In this document: positions 36,881-45,363 of the stretch, one piece after another
Position numbering within the stretch: position 1 is the stretch's first letter
How the letters are laid out: each line of letters opens with the position of its first letter
The notes under the pieces: generated by a model
The model's database searches: none
Told to the model about the DNA's origin: nothing
What the model saw: only the letters and a program-made list of their open reading frames with translations
Translations under genes and position numbers: made by a program
NCBI GenBank assembly: GCA_043772905.1
Contig: JAYVFS010000180.1
Location: 1-64,000 of the forward strand
Direction of reading: 5' to 3'
Origin: JAAFJT01 sp043772905
GTDB lineage: Bacteria > Bacteroidota > Bacteroidia > Chitinophagales > Saprospiraceae
DNA length: 64,000 nucleotides

Positions 36881-38953
36881 TTATATATGCAACCCATCCA
36901 AAATCTCTTCATCCACCAAATTCGGCAACGTCACTTTCAAATCCGCATTTTCAGCCATCGCCCGTTCTATGGCAGCGATAGAGCCAGTGTTGCGTGCCCA
37001 TGAACGTCTGGCAATGCCGTTATTGACATCCCAAAACAGCATTTGGCGCAAACGCCTTTCGGCATCGGCAGAACCGTCGAGAACGAGACCAAAACCGCCA
37101 TTGATGACTTCACCCCAACCCACGCCGCCGCCATTGTGCAGCGATACCCAAGTCGCCCCACGAAACGCATCACCGACGAAATTATGCACCGCCATATCTG
37201 CCGTAAAACGAGAGCCGTCATAGATATTCGACGTTTCCCGATAGGGTGAATCTGTGCCTGAAACGTCGTGGTGGTCGCGCCCTAAAACAATCGGTGCGCT
37301 GATGTCGCCATTGGCAACAGCATCGTTAAAAGCTTGTGCAATGCAAATGCGCCCTGCGGCATCGGCATACAAAATACGTGATTTTGAACCGACGATGGGA
37401 ATGTTTTTATCTGCTGTTTCAATCCATAAAAGATTGTCAGCCAATTGATTGCGAATATCGTCGGTGGCGTCTTCGAGGAGACCCCTCAGTATATCGGCAG
37501 CTATTTTGTCCGTTTTGTCCAAATCGGCTTTGTCGCCAGAGGTGCAAACCCAACGGAAAGGACCGAAACCATAATCAAAACACATCGGTCCCATGATGTC
37601 CTGCACATAACTCGGATATTTGAAAATACCCTCTTCTTTGTTTTTGAAAACATCGGCATCGGCTTCGCCCGCTTCTTTTAAAAAGGCATTGCCATAATCA
37701 AAAAAGTACATGCCACGAGCTGCCAAACTGTTGACAGCTGCTACGTGACGGCACAATGTTTTGCGGACTTCGTCCATAAATTTGGGTTTGTCATCTACCA
37801 AAAGCTGTTTGGCTTCTTCAAAAGTATAACCGACAGGCGTGTAACCGCAGTCGTCAATATTGTGTAACGAGGTTTGGTCACTGCCTAATTCGACCCCCAG
37901 CCCCAGAGGGGAGTACGCACTACGCACACTCCCCTCTGGGGCTGGGGGCAAGTCTGCGAGGCGTTCCCACAAGTCCACGATGTTGCCATGATAGACCAAT
38001 GCTGCGCCTTTTTTTTCTTTTTTATAAAAAATTATTTTTTCAATTAAAATGTCTAAATCATTGAAAACCAATTCTTTTTGAATGTAACCATCATTGATAC
38101 GTTGTTGAATCGCATCATAATCTACTTCTGCCAAAACACCGACACAACCGACAATGACTGCCGCCAAAGCCTGTGCACCCGACATACCACCCAAGCCCGA
38201 AGTGATAAACAATTTACCTTTCAAATCATCAAAACCTTGCAATCGCCCTGCATTGAGTAAGGTTAAAGTCGTGCCATGCACAATGCCCTGTGGGCCGATA
38301 TACATAAACGAGCCAGCCGTCATTTGTCCATATTGCGTAACGCCCAAGGCATTGTAGCGATTCCAATCTTCTTTTTTTGAATAATTGGGAATCATCATGC
38401 CATTTGTCACGACGACACGAGGCGCATCTTTATGACTTGGAAACAAACCAAGTGGATGTCCCGAATAGAGTACAAGTGTTTGATTATCAGTCGTTTCTGA
38501 TAAATATTGCATCACTAAAAGGTATTGCGCCCAGTTTTGAAACACTGCGCCATTGCCGCCATACGTAATTAACTCATGCGGATGCTTCGCTACTGAGGGG
38601 TCTAAATTGTTTTGAATCATGAGCATTATCGCCGCCGCGTGCTTGGATTTTGCAGGATATTCACCAATCGGACGCGCATATATGTCGTATTTTGGACGAA
38701 AACGGTGCATATATATACGTCCGTAAGTCCGCAATTCATCTGCAAATTCCTTTGCTAAAACGGCATGATGCTCTTTTGAAAAATAGCGTAAAGCGTTTTG
38801 GACAGCGAGTTTTTTCTCTTTTGTTGACAAAACACCTTCAATAACACGTTGTGGTGCGTGAGATACTGAGGGGTCTGTTTTTTGAACTTTTGGCAAAGTT
38901 GTAGGAATACCTTGCTTGATTTGACGTTGAAAATCTGAAATTTGGTTAGACAT
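36881..38953 (-). CDS. hutU: Urocanate hydratase
   Basis: A 690-residue NAD-dependent urocanase of histidine degradation (urocanate to imidazolone propionate), of the longer type. Visible are ITYGGNGAVFQNW, GGMSGAQALAAVIVG, ELGSDQTSLHN, YVQDIMGPMCFDYGFGPFRWVCTSGD and IVLGRDHHDVSG. Residues of about 335-354 (LPPAPEGSVRSAYSPLGLG), just before the conserved ELGSDQTSLHN, are encoded by a perfect G/C-rich palindrome (37893-37948) and look like an in-frame insertion into an otherwise conserved region. Iterated words encode ILRGLLED (37481), DPSVAK (38591) and TDPSVS (38863). A TACCTTTG promoter box lies 35 bases upstream. Confidence 0.95.
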   Translation of the reverse strand: MSNQISDFQRQIKQGIPTTLPKVQKTDPSVSHAPQRVIEGVLSTKEKKLAVQNALRYFSKEHHAVLAKEFADELRTYGRIYMHRFRPKYDIYARPIGEYPAKSKHAAAIMLMIQNNLDPSVAKHPHELITYGGNGAVFQNWAQYLLVMQYLSETTDNQTLVLYSGHPLGLFPSHKDAPRVVVTNGMMIPNYSKKEDWNRYNALGVTQYGQMTAGSFMYIGPQGIVHGTTLTLLNAGRLQGFDDLKGKLFITSGLGGMSGAQALAAVIVGCVGVLAEVDYDAIQQRINDGYIQKELVFNDLDILIEKIIFYKKEKKGAALVYHGNIVDLWERLADLPPAPEGSVRSAYSPLGLGVELGSDQTSLHNIDDCGYTPVGYTFEEAKQLLVDDKPKFMDEVRKTLCRHVAAVNSLAARGMYFFDYGNAFLKEAGEADADVFKNKEEGIFKYPSYVQDIMGPMCFDYGFGPFRWVCTSGDKADLDKTDKIAADILRGLLEDATDDIRNQLADNLLWIETADKNIPIVGSKSRILYADAAGRICIAQAFNDAVANGDISAPIVLGRDHHDVSGTDSPYRETSNIYDGSRFTADMAVHNFVGDAFRGATWVSLHNGGGVGWGEVINGGFGLVLDGSADAERRLRQMLFWDVNNGIARRSWARNTGSIAAIERAMAENADLKVTLPNLVDEEILDGLHI
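37893..37948. repeat. G/C-rich palindromic element inside hutU
   Basis: Arms CCCCCAGCCCCAGAGGGGAG and CTCCCCTCTGGGGCTGGGGG are exact complements around a 14-base loop. Related elements lie at 62868-62916 and in the sucB linkers (about 35786-35812 and 35980-36010). Confidence 0.93.
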
Positions 38954-38987
38954 ATTTGGCTGGTTTTATTCAATTAAAAATATCTGT

Positions 38988-38995
38988 CAAAGGTA
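38988..38995 (-). promoter_or_regulatory. -7 promoter element of hutU
   Basis: The complement reads TACCTTTG, followed by ACAG, 35 bases before the ATG. It lies 6 bases from the terminator of the next gene. Confidence 0.6.
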
Positions 38996-39000
38996 TATGA

Positions 39001-39057
39001 AACAGAAATGGCGTTGTGATTTTTTGGACAAAAAAAATCACAACGCCATTTCTGTTT
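39001..39057 (-). terminator. Long terminator hairpin
   Basis: A 25-base perfect stem (39001-39025 with 39033-39057; AACAGAAATGGCGTTGTGAT arm and T-run) downstream of the M23 peptidase on the minus strand. Confidence 0.92.
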
Positions 39058-39080
39058 AACGTCCCTATGAATGTGGACGT

Positions 39081-40466
39081 TTAGATTTTGATAATTTTCT
39101 GAACTTTTAGCGCACGGCTCGATTTTATTTTTGCCATATAAACGCCCTTTGGCAATTCAGAAATAGGTAATGTATGCGTCGTTTGATTGGCATCTAAAAC
39201 AATGTTTTTCAATACTTTACCTTGTATATCAATGATGTCAACCGTTGTTTTTTCATCAGTTAAATAATTCAAATTTAAGTTTTCTGAAAAAGGAATGGGA
39301 TAAAAAACGGGTTCAACATCGGCGGTTTGAGATATGGCTACCGTTGGACTCAAAGTAAAGTTTTTCTGAACGGTCTGCGTTTTATAAGTCGTAACAACCT
39401 TCCAAGTGCCAGGCGAACTACTCGGCAAAGTCATTGACCAATACCACCACGACGCATTATATGAATCAGGAGACGTATGCGACCATGTTGTAAAAACCGT
39501 ATTGTCAGGTCTGTAAACTGTGTAAGTTGCTACATCTCCTGCCGTTTGGTCATGAAAATAACTCGTGACAAAGAGTTTATTGCCGTAAGCAAACTGGTAA
39601 GTGTCGTTTGGAACATCTTTGTAAGTTGTACAATCGCCATAAACGGCAGTTGTTGTGCCTAATTGCAAGCGGTTGAGCGTAGGTTCACGGTTAGGCTTTT
39701 GGCTTGCCCACCATGTTGTGGTGTTAAGTGTATTGCATGAACCCGAATATGGGTCAACCAACTTGCCTGCGCTATTATAGACTTCAAAATGTAAATGCGG
39801 ACCTGATGAACAGCCTGAACTGCCTACAACGCCTAAATATTCTCCTTTGGCAACGGATTGACCAATGGCTTTGGTCGTTTGTGAATTCTTTTTCATGTGC
39901 CCATACCATGAAATGGAGTTATCGGCATGACGAATATAAACGGCATTCCAATCATAATTGACGCAAGCGCAGTGACGGTCTTCAAAACCATCAATTTTAT
40001 TGACAATCACGCCTGCTTCGGCAGCAATGATTTCAAGCGAGTTGTCGTCCATGCGTTTCCATGGAAAGGGCCATGTGAAAATGTCCGTTCCCTTATGCCC
40101 GTCGTAAGTTCGTGAGTTGCAATTAAAGTCTTCAAAATTTCCAACAGCCGTATTTTGGTCAACAAAATTGCTGATGCCGTAGTAGCTTGGGTCAGTATTG
40201 AAGCCCGTTTTTTGACGGAGTGGCCAGTCAAAAGCCATGATTTGAGGAGAATTGCGCAACTGCGTAAATGAGCCTTGTTGTTCAAGACGTTCGATATTCT
40301 CATCGTTGAGTCTTTGGATAGTCGCACGGGCAGCGGGAGACAGACATTCAGTGCGTTCTACTTGAAGTTCACCGCCGCCAATGGGCTGTACTGAGGGGGT
40401 ATTGGTTTGACATAAAGCAAAAAAAGAGAGTCCTAAAAAGTAAGTTGTGCAAAAAAAATGGTTCAT
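39081..40466 (-). CDS. M23 family metallopeptidase with T9SS sorting domain
   Basis: A secreted LytM-type zinc peptidase of 461 residues. Signal peptide (to about residue 19), then the metal ligands in YDGHKGTDIFTW (His, Asp) and GPHLHFEVY (His-x-His), spanning about residues 120-235. A middle beta domain follows, and the C-terminal type A sorting domain starts at FYPIPFSENLNLNY with VDIIDIQGKVLKN and LPKGVYMAKI. It would cleave peptidoglycan cross-links or matrix peptides outside the cell after T9SS export. The iterated word (40388) lies right after the signal peptide, encoding NTPSVQP. Confidence 0.92.
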   Translation of the reverse strand: MNHFFCTTYFLGLSFFALCQTNTPSVQPIGGGELQVERTECLSPAARATIQRLNDENIERLEQQGSFTQLRNSPQIMAFDWPLRQKTGFNTDPSYYGISNFVDQNTAVGNFEDFNCNSRTYDGHKGTDIFTWPFPWKRMDDNSLEIIAAEAGVIVNKIDGFEDRHCACVNYDWNAVYIRHADNSISWYGHMKKNSQTTKAIGQSVAKGEYLGVVGSSGCSSGPHLHFEVYNSAGKLVDPYSGSCNTLNTTTWWASQKPNREPTLNRLQLGTTTAVYGDCTTYKDVPNDTYQFAYGNKLFVTSYFHDQTAGDVATYTVYRPDNTVFTTWSHTSPDSYNASWWYWSMTLPSSSPGTWKVVTTYKTQTVQKNFTLSPTVAISQTADVEPVFYPIPFSENLNLNYLTDEKTTVDIIDIQGKVLKNIVLDANQTTHTLPISELPKGVYMAKIKSSRALKVQKIIKI

Positions 40467-40614
40467 TTGTTGATGATATTAAATTATAAATGAGTTTTTG
40501 TATTGTCTTAAGCTATTGAATTTCAACGGTTTGAATAAAAATTTGACTTAAATTCGAAAGTACTAAAACCTACACGTTGGAGAGGCATAAATGGTTGCAT
40601 CGTTGATTCGTTTT

Positions 40615-40735
40615 TGGTTATTCGGGATTGGTGTATTGGTTACTCGTAATGGATAAAAATATACGAGTAACTTATAAGCAATAACCAAACCATTAATAGT
40701 GAATAATCAAGAACCCGTAATAGCCAATAAATACT
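40615..40735. repeat. ATTGGTTATTGG-type microrepeat region
   Basis: TGGTTATTCGGGATTGGTGT and TACTCGTA face TACGAGTAAC and AATAACCAAACC units; partial inverted repeat of the family seen at 13571 and 61361. Confidence 0.7.
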
Positions 40736-40777
40736 GAGGGGTATCATCTATCGAAATAGACGACACCCCTCAGCAAT
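40731..40777. repeat. Two inverted iterated words forming a hairpin
   Basis: CTGAGGGGTATCATCTA faces TAGACGACACCCCTCAG around TCGAAA. The stem is 17 pairs with two G-U wobbles when read on the minus strand. It is followed there by TATTTATT, so it may act as a weak terminator. Confidence 0.88.
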
Positions 40778-41180
40778 ATAAAGTGTTTCAACCCTTAAAA
40801 AATGTTAATGTAACCAAATGTACAAAATACAAATTGTCCCATTTCCATTTTGTATTGAATAAATCAATACAGAATGAAAAGTGTGTTTAAGGTTGATAAT
40901 CTCGGTTTTCGATATTGTTTTAAAAAGATGTGTTCAAGTCTGGGAGAACTACAATAAAAGTGCAACTTTGGAATTGAAAATTTTGGTTATTTTTAAATGA
41001 TGCTGCAAGTTAATATTTTTGTTAGAATATTTATATATTAATAAAATGTTTTTTCGCTTTTGACAAATTAACTTTGACAGTTATGACTCATTTTCATGAT
41101 TTTAAAACCACAAAATATCATTTTAAATTTTAGAAAAATTAGAATTTTGAAATCATGTCCAGTAATACCTGATAAAATTC

Positions 41181-41188
41181 TATTTTTG
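41181..41188 (+). promoter_or_regulatory. -7 promoter element of pgk
   Basis: TATTTTTG followed by CGC, 38 bases upstream of the ATG. Confidence 0.6.
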
Positions 41189-41226
41189 CGCTCAATTTTA
41201 ATTATCAAACTATAAACTCGGCGAAG

Positions 41227-42432
41227 ATGAATCTTGATTTTAAGGCTAAAAAAGCCCTTGTACGTGTGGATTTTAACGTGCCACTGGATAAAAAAACCTT
41301 GGCAATTACGGACGACACACGTATGCGTGCGGCTGTGCCAACCATCAAAGCGATACTTGAACAAGGCGGTGCCGTCATTTTGATGAGCCATTTTGACCGT
41401 CCTTTGAAAAAACTAAAAGAAGATGGTTCTGTTGACGTTGAGCGTTTCACGCTGCGGCATTTGGTGGCACATTTGAGCGAATTGCTGGGTCGCCCTGTCC
41501 AATTTGCAAATGATTGTTTGGGCGAAGAAGCCGTTGAAAAATCTAAAAATTTGAAGGCAGGTGAGGTTTTATTGCTTGAAAATACCCGTTTTTATAAAGG
41601 CGAAGAGAAGGGTGATGTCGAAATGGCGAAAAAACTGGCTTCTTTGGGCGATATTTATATCAACGATGCCTTCGGAACAGCGCACCGCGCTCATGCTTCC
41701 ACAACAACCGTGGCGCAGTTTTTTGATAAAGACCACAAGTCCTTTGGCTTTTTGATGGATGCCGAAGTAAAAAGTGCCGACCGTGTTTTGAACAACCCTG
41801 AAAAGCCATTTACGGCTATCGTCGGTGGTGCAAAAGTGAGCGACAAGATTTTGATTTTGGAACGTCTCATAGATTCTGTTGACAACCTTATCATCGGTGG
41901 CGGTATGGCTTACACTTTTTTCAAAGCAATGGGTGGACAAATTGGCAATTCGCTGTGCGAAAATGACCGTCTCGACCATGCTCTTGCGTTGATAGAAAAA
42001 GCGAAAGTAAAAGGTGTTCAAATTTTGTTGCCTTCTGATTCTTTGATTGCAGATAAATTTGACGCAGCAGCCAATACACAAGTGACACCAAGCGATGCGA
42101 TTCCTGATGGTTGGATGGGTTTAGACATCGGTTCAGAAGCTATCAAAACGTTTAGCGAAACCATAAAAGCTTCAAAGACAATACTTTGGAATGGTCCAAT
42201 GGGTGTTTTTGAAATTCCTAAATTTGCCGTAGGCACAAAAGAAATCGCTTTGGCTGTGGCGGCTGCGACGACTGAGGGGGCATTTTCGCTCGTCGGTGGC
42301 GGCGACTCTGTGGCGGCTGTAACGCAAATGGGTTTGGAAAAAGCAGTTAGTTTTGTTTCTACGGGTGGTGGTGCGATGTTAGAATTCTTAGAAGGTAAAG
42401 AATTACCTGGTATTGCAGCGATGAAAGCCTAA
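41227..42432 (+). CDS. pgk: Phosphoglycerate kinase
   Basis: A 401-residue glycolytic kinase transferring phosphate from 1,3-bisphosphoglycerate to ADP. N-terminal KALVRVDFNVPLDKK with the substrate Arg and Asp, then ILMSHFDRP, LLLENTRFYKGEEKGD, AIVGGAKVSDKILIL, GPMGVFEIPKFAVGTK and FSLVGGGDSVAAV are all standard. The iterated word (42270) encodes TTEGAFS immediately before the nucleotide-binding GGGDS loop, using the codons ACT GAG GGG. The gene is monocistronic: own promoter and terminator (42450-42493). Confidence 0.97.
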   Translation: MNLDFKAKKALVRVDFNVPLDKKTLAITDDTRMRAAVPTIKAILEQGGAVILMSHFDRPLKKLKEDGSVDVERFTLRHLVAHLSELLGRPVQFANDCLGEEAVEKSKNLKAGEVLLLENTRFYKGEEKGDVEMAKKLASLGDIYINDAFGTAHRAHASTTTVAQFFDKDHKSFGFLMDAEVKSADRVLNNPEKPFTAIVGGAKVSDKILILERLIDSVDNLIIGGGMAYTFFKAMGGQIGNSLCENDRLDHALALIEKAKVKGVQILLPSDSLIADKFDAAANTQVTPSDAIPDGWMGLDIGSEAIKTFSETIKASKTILWNGPMGVFEIPKFAVGTKEIALAVAAATTEGAFSLVGGGDSVAAVTQMGLEKAVSFVSTGGGAMLEFLEGKELPGIAAMKA

Positions 42433-42443
42433 TTTTTGATAAA

Positions 42444-42493
42444 AATACTGAGGGGGTAATTCAATAACAACTGGATTACCCTCTTTCTTTTTT
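42444..42493 (+). terminator. pgk terminator whose left arm is an iterated word
   Basis: ATACTGAGGGGGTAAT begins at 42444; GAGGGGGTAATT pairs with GGATTACCCTC (42473-42483), then TTTCTTTTTT. Confidence 0.85.
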
Positions 42494-42562
42494 ATTGATT
42501 TTTTGAAGTGAAACAGCAATTCTTCATGCATAAAAGACGTTTCTCTAACGGTTTTTTGTGTT

Positions 42563-42675
42563 TAAGCACAGGTAAGCACAGGTAAGCACAGGTATCGGAT
42601 ACAGAAATTTGAATAGTTTTTTATTTTTTTTTGCAAAAAAAAACAAAAACTATTCAAATTTCTGTATCTGATACC
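42563..42675. repeat. Three tandem AAGCACAGGT units and long inverted repeat
   Basis: The last tandem unit leads into GGTATCGGATACAGAAATTT, which pairs with AAATTTCTGTATCTGATACC ending at 42675. The stem is about 30 pairs with an A/T loop. Confidence 0.88.
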
Positions 42676-42742
42676 TTCAACTTTGACCACCTTATTATTT
42701 ACTCGTTCCTTAGCCATTTATTTTCACCGACAAGCATTAAAA

Positions 42743-43429
42743 ATGAGACGCTTTACCTTTACTTTTTTTCTTTCATTTCTTTTAATGAACCTGCTCTCGG
42801 CTCAAACATCTTTTAATTTTTCAGATTTGACAAATGCGGAACGCGATTCATTGCGTAAAGGCATTATTTCGCCTGAAATGACTGCGAAATTTGAGAAAAT
42901 GAGACAGATTGAAAAAGTAAAACATGACAGCATAATCCCAAATAAAATCCTTAATCACCCCATTGCAGATTTTGATGCACGTGATACAATGGGTTTAAAA
43001 CACCGTCCAGCTATGTATCTTGGGCGTGTTTGGATTATTCACGTTTGGGATTTTTGGGACAATTCTTTGCGTTATGAAATACCGCCACTGAACGTTGTTG
43101 TGGATTCTTTGCGGGGCGATGGCGTAGAAGTTTTATCGTTTTTGAATTATCGTTTAGGTGAAGGCGAGAAAAAATATTTGAAAGATTACCCCGTAAGATT
43201 CCCAATGGTTGAGAATTCTGAAAAATTTGGCAATGAACTTTTGGGTCGGTATTTCCGTCGTCCTTATGTCTTAATCATAGATAAAAAAGGCATTTGTCGC
43301 TATTTTTATGACGAAATTCAGCTACAAGGCGCCAAATCAGGGCATCGAAACGAGTTGCTTGAAGAGAACAAACACAACCAACCGACCTACGATTTTATGG
43401 AAAAAGTAAAAAGTTTGCTTCGAGAATAA
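42743..43429 (+). CDS. Secreted thioredoxin-fold protein lacking redox cysteines
   Basis: I start at the ATG of MRRFTFTFFLSFLLMNLLSAQ-like signal peptide (42743); the ATG at 42683 adds 20 residues overlapping the inverted repeat. About 228 residues. After an N-terminal helical extension, the segment GRVWIIHVWDFWDNSLRYEIPPLNVVVDSL has the placement of a TlpA/ResA active site (WxxWCxxCxxExPxLN), but both cysteines are replaced. Later FPMVENSEKFGNELLGRYFRRPYVLIIDKKG fits the rest of the fold. It is probably a non-redox periplasmic or surface member of the family; function unknown. Confidence 0.75.
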   Translation: MRRFTFTFFLSFLLMNLLSAQTSFNFSDLTNAERDSLRKGIISPEMTAKFEKMRQIEKVKHDSIIPNKILNHPIADFDARDTMGLKHRPAMYLGRVWIIHVWDFWDNSLRYEIPPLNVVVDSLRGDGVEVLSFLNYRLGEGEKKYLKDYPVRFPMVENSEKFGNELLGRYFRRPYVLIIDKKGICRYFYDEIQLQGAKSGHRNELLEENKHNQPTYDFMEKVKSLLRE

Positions 43430-43447
43430 AGCGAGTCATTAACTTTG
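43414..43447 (+). promoter_or_regulatory. Promoter of MFS gene (-33 TTTG, -7 TAACTTTG)
   Basis: TTTG at 43414-43417 and TAACTTTG at 43440-43447, separated by 22 bases. The -33 box lies inside the end of the preceding gene. Confidence 0.6.
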
Positions 43448-43493
43448 CCGCCGAATTTAAAAAATTACCTCCACTCGACTTAAATGACGGCGC

Positions 43494-44678
43494 ATGCACC
43501 GTTGCTATCACATGACAACTCTTACGACTACCCGACGGCTTTACGATATGCCTTTATTGCTCCTTTGTGCGAGTAATTTCTTCTTTTCCGCCAGTTTTCA
43601 GATGCTAATTCCCGAACTGCCCGACCATTTGACCTCATTGGGCGGTGCGGATTACAAAGGCTATATTATTGCTCTTTTTACTTTGACAGCGGGTATCAGC
43701 CGCCCTTTTAGCGGCAAATTGACTGACTCGATTGGGCGTGTGCCGATTATGGTTTTCGGCTCGTTGGTCTGTGTGTTGTGCAGCGCGCTATATCCTTTTA
43801 TGACCACCGTTTTTGGCTTCCTTTTACTGCGTTTAGCGCATGGTTTTTCAACGGGTTTCAAACCCACAGCAACCGCCGCCTATGTTGCGGACATCGTGTC
43901 AATGGAGCGTCGCGGCGAAGCCATGTCTGCCATCGGCATCAGCAGCAGCATTGGTTTCAGCGTTGGACCCGTTTTTGGGAGCTGGATTACTGATGGGTTC
44001 GGTTTTAATGGTTTGTGTATTTTATCCTCTTTTTCAGCTCTTTTATCGGTCGTTATTTTGGTCAAAAATATGGACGAAACGCTTGAGGTTCGTCAACCAT
44101 TTTCATTTAAATTATTGAAAATCAATCGTTTTGAGATATTTGAACCTGCCGCTATGCCGACTTTTATTGTTCAGTTTCTCCTCTCGTTTGCATCAGGTAC
44201 TTGCTTGACTTTAATTCCCGATTTCACAAAGCAAATTGGTATCGCCAACAAAGGTTTGTTTTTTGCGGTTTTCACAGCGTCGTCTTTGGTTATTCGTTTG
44301 GTAGCAGCAAAATCGTCCGATAAGCATGGACGGGTGCTTGTGTTGCGGTGGGCTGCCTTGTCCGTTATCATTTCGATGGTGATAATAGCTTGGTTTCATT
44401 CAGTGACAGCATTCCTGATCGCATCCGTCATTTATGGCATCGGTTGGGGCTTAAATACGCCGACTTTACAGGCATGGGCAGTGGATTTGGTGTCGCCGGC
44501 AAATAGAGGACGTGGCTTGGCGACGATGTTTATTGCCCTTGAAGCGGGCATTGGGGTAGGGGCGTGGTTGTCGCAAGCCTTGTATCAGAATGACCCGAAC
44601 CGCATAGGTTTAGCTTTTGAGGTATCGGCATTGTTAGCTTTGGCGGCTTTGATTTATTTGTTTTTTCATAAAAAATGA
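43494..44678 (+). CDS. MFS transporter
   Basis: A 394-residue major facilitator with about 12 hydrophobic segments. The motif A loop between helices 2 and 3 reads GKLTDSIGRVPIMVFG, and helix 4-5 has RLAHGFSTGFKPTATAAYVAD. The 8-9 loop has the half-motif AAKSSDKHGRVLVLR. This is the DHA-type exporter pattern, but the substrate cannot be told. The first ATG (43494) is annotated; an ATG 18 bases later (MTTLTTTRR) is equally possible. No iterated word inside. Confidence 0.9.
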   Translation: MHRCYHMTTLTTTRRLYDMPLLLLCASNFFFSASFQMLIPELPDHLTSLGGADYKGYIIALFTLTAGISRPFSGKLTDSIGRVPIMVFGSLVCVLCSALYPFMTTVFGFLLLRLAHGFSTGFKPTATAAYVADIVSMERRGEAMSAIGISSSIGFSVGPVFGSWITDGFGFNGLCILSSFSALLSVVILVKNMDETLEVRQPFSFKLLKINRFEIFEPAAMPTFIVQFLLSFASGTCLTLIPDFTKQIGIANKGLFFAVFTASSLVIRLVAAKSSDKHGRVLVLRWAALSVIISMVIIAWFHSVTAFLIASVIYGIGWGLNTPTLQAWAVDLVSPANRGRGLATMFIALEAGIGVGAWLSQALYQNDPNRIGLAFEVSALLALAALIYLFFHKK

Positions 44679-44747
44679 GTAACTACTTAGTTAGTTTTAT
44701 ATAAATTTGCAAATAAAAACATTCTTAATTTGAAATTTTAAAATACA

Positions 44748-44948
44748 ATGGAAGCATTATTGGTGTCTATTAAAGATAAAACTGAATTGAAATTAGTTTC
44801 AGATTTGTTGAGAAAAATGCAAATTGAAATGCAATTATTGACAGAAGACCAAATTGAAGATATGGGTCTAATCAAGTTAATGAAACAAGTTGACAGGACG
44901 CAGAAAGTCTCTCGTGAGCAAGTCATGGCAAAATTGGGTAGAAAATGA
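44748..44948 (+). CDS. Putative antitoxin of RelE-type pair
   Basis: The 66-residue protein is acidic to neutral and helical (LLVSIKDKTELKLVSDLLRKM, EDQIEDMGLIKLMKQVDR) with a basic end (KVSREQVMAKLGRK). It overlaps the toxin gene by four bases (ATGA), the usual arrangement of type II modules. It has no recognisable DNA-binding signature, so assignment rests on size, order and partner. Confidence 0.72.
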   Translation: MEALLVSIKDKTELKLVSDLLRKMQIEMQLLTEDQIEDMGLIKLMKQVDRTQKVSREQVMAKLGRK

Positions 44949-45211
44949 AAACAGAATTTTTGAAACAGTTTTACAAAGACTTGGACAAATTGACTGTTGA
45001 AAGTGTGAAAAATGATGTGGCTGATACTATTGAAAACGTTGAAGCAGCCACAAAAACAACCGATATAAAAGGACTGAAAAAACTAACGGGCTACAAATAC
45101 GCATATAGGATAAAAATACGCGATTATCGGATAGGGGTCTTTATTGAGAATGGTATTATTGAGTTTGCGAGGGTTGCTCATCGAAAAGAAATATATAGGA
45201 TTTTTCCTTAA
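44945..45211 (+). CDS. RelE/ParE family toxin
   Basis: An 88-residue protein with the RelE/ParE fold sequence pattern: LKQFYKDLDKLT, then IKGLKKLTGYKYAYRIKIRDYRIGVFIE and ARVAHRKEIYRIFP. The arginines and the C-terminal HRKEIY(R) are the family's catalytic-type positions. It likely cleaves ribosome-bound mRNA (RelE) or inhibits gyrase (ParE); sequence alone does not decide. It is held in check by the upstream 66-residue partner. A terminator follows at 45246. Confidence 0.88.
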   Translation: MKTEFLKQFYKDLDKLTVESVKNDVADTIENVEAATKTTDIKGLKKLTGYKYAYRIKIRDYRIGVFIENGIIEFARVAHRKEIYRIFP

Positions 45212-45245
45212 ACTATATTGGGATTATCGGTTGATAAATAATTCT

Positions 45246-45291
45246 GAAAAATGTCGAAAGAACATGTTTGCCGTGTACTTTCGGCATTTTT
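45246..45291 (+). terminator. Terminator of toxin-antitoxin pair
   Basis: AAAATGTCGAAAG/CTTTCGGCATTTT stem with a T-run. Confidence 0.78.
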
Positions 45292-45325
45292 ATTAGTAAA
45301 ACTGTGGATAATATTGAGTTTAAAC

Positions 45326-45333
45326 TACTTTTG
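45326..45333 (+). promoter_or_regulatory. -7 promoter element
   Basis: TACTTTTG, 30 bases before the ATG of the arginase-fold gene. Confidence 0.5.
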
Positions 45334-45363
45334 CTAACAACATCACTCAATTCATACTAAACT

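Larger units (their letters stand above)
40467..41226. other. Intergenic region with repeats and pgk promoter
   Basis: 760 bases between divergent genes. It holds an ATTGGTTATTGG-type microrepeat (40615-40735), a hairpin built from two facing iterated words (40731-40777) and the pgk promoter (41181-41188). From 40778 to 41180 I see only AT-rich sequence with no frame, hairpin or repeat. Confidence 0.65.
42433..42742. other. Intergenic region: terminator, tandem repeat, inverted repeat
   Basis: About 310 bases, no coding signal. It contains the pgk terminator built on an iterated word (42444-42493), three tandem AAGCACAGGT units (42563-42592) and a long inverted repeat (42591-42675). Confidence 0.75.

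Noticed and set aside
40467..41226. Riboswitch or ncRNA upstream of pgk
   Set aside because: No recognisable conserved class; only repeats and an AT-rich promoter region.
41569..42081. 170-codon open frame opposite pgk
   Set aside because: Antisense to invariant pgk segments.
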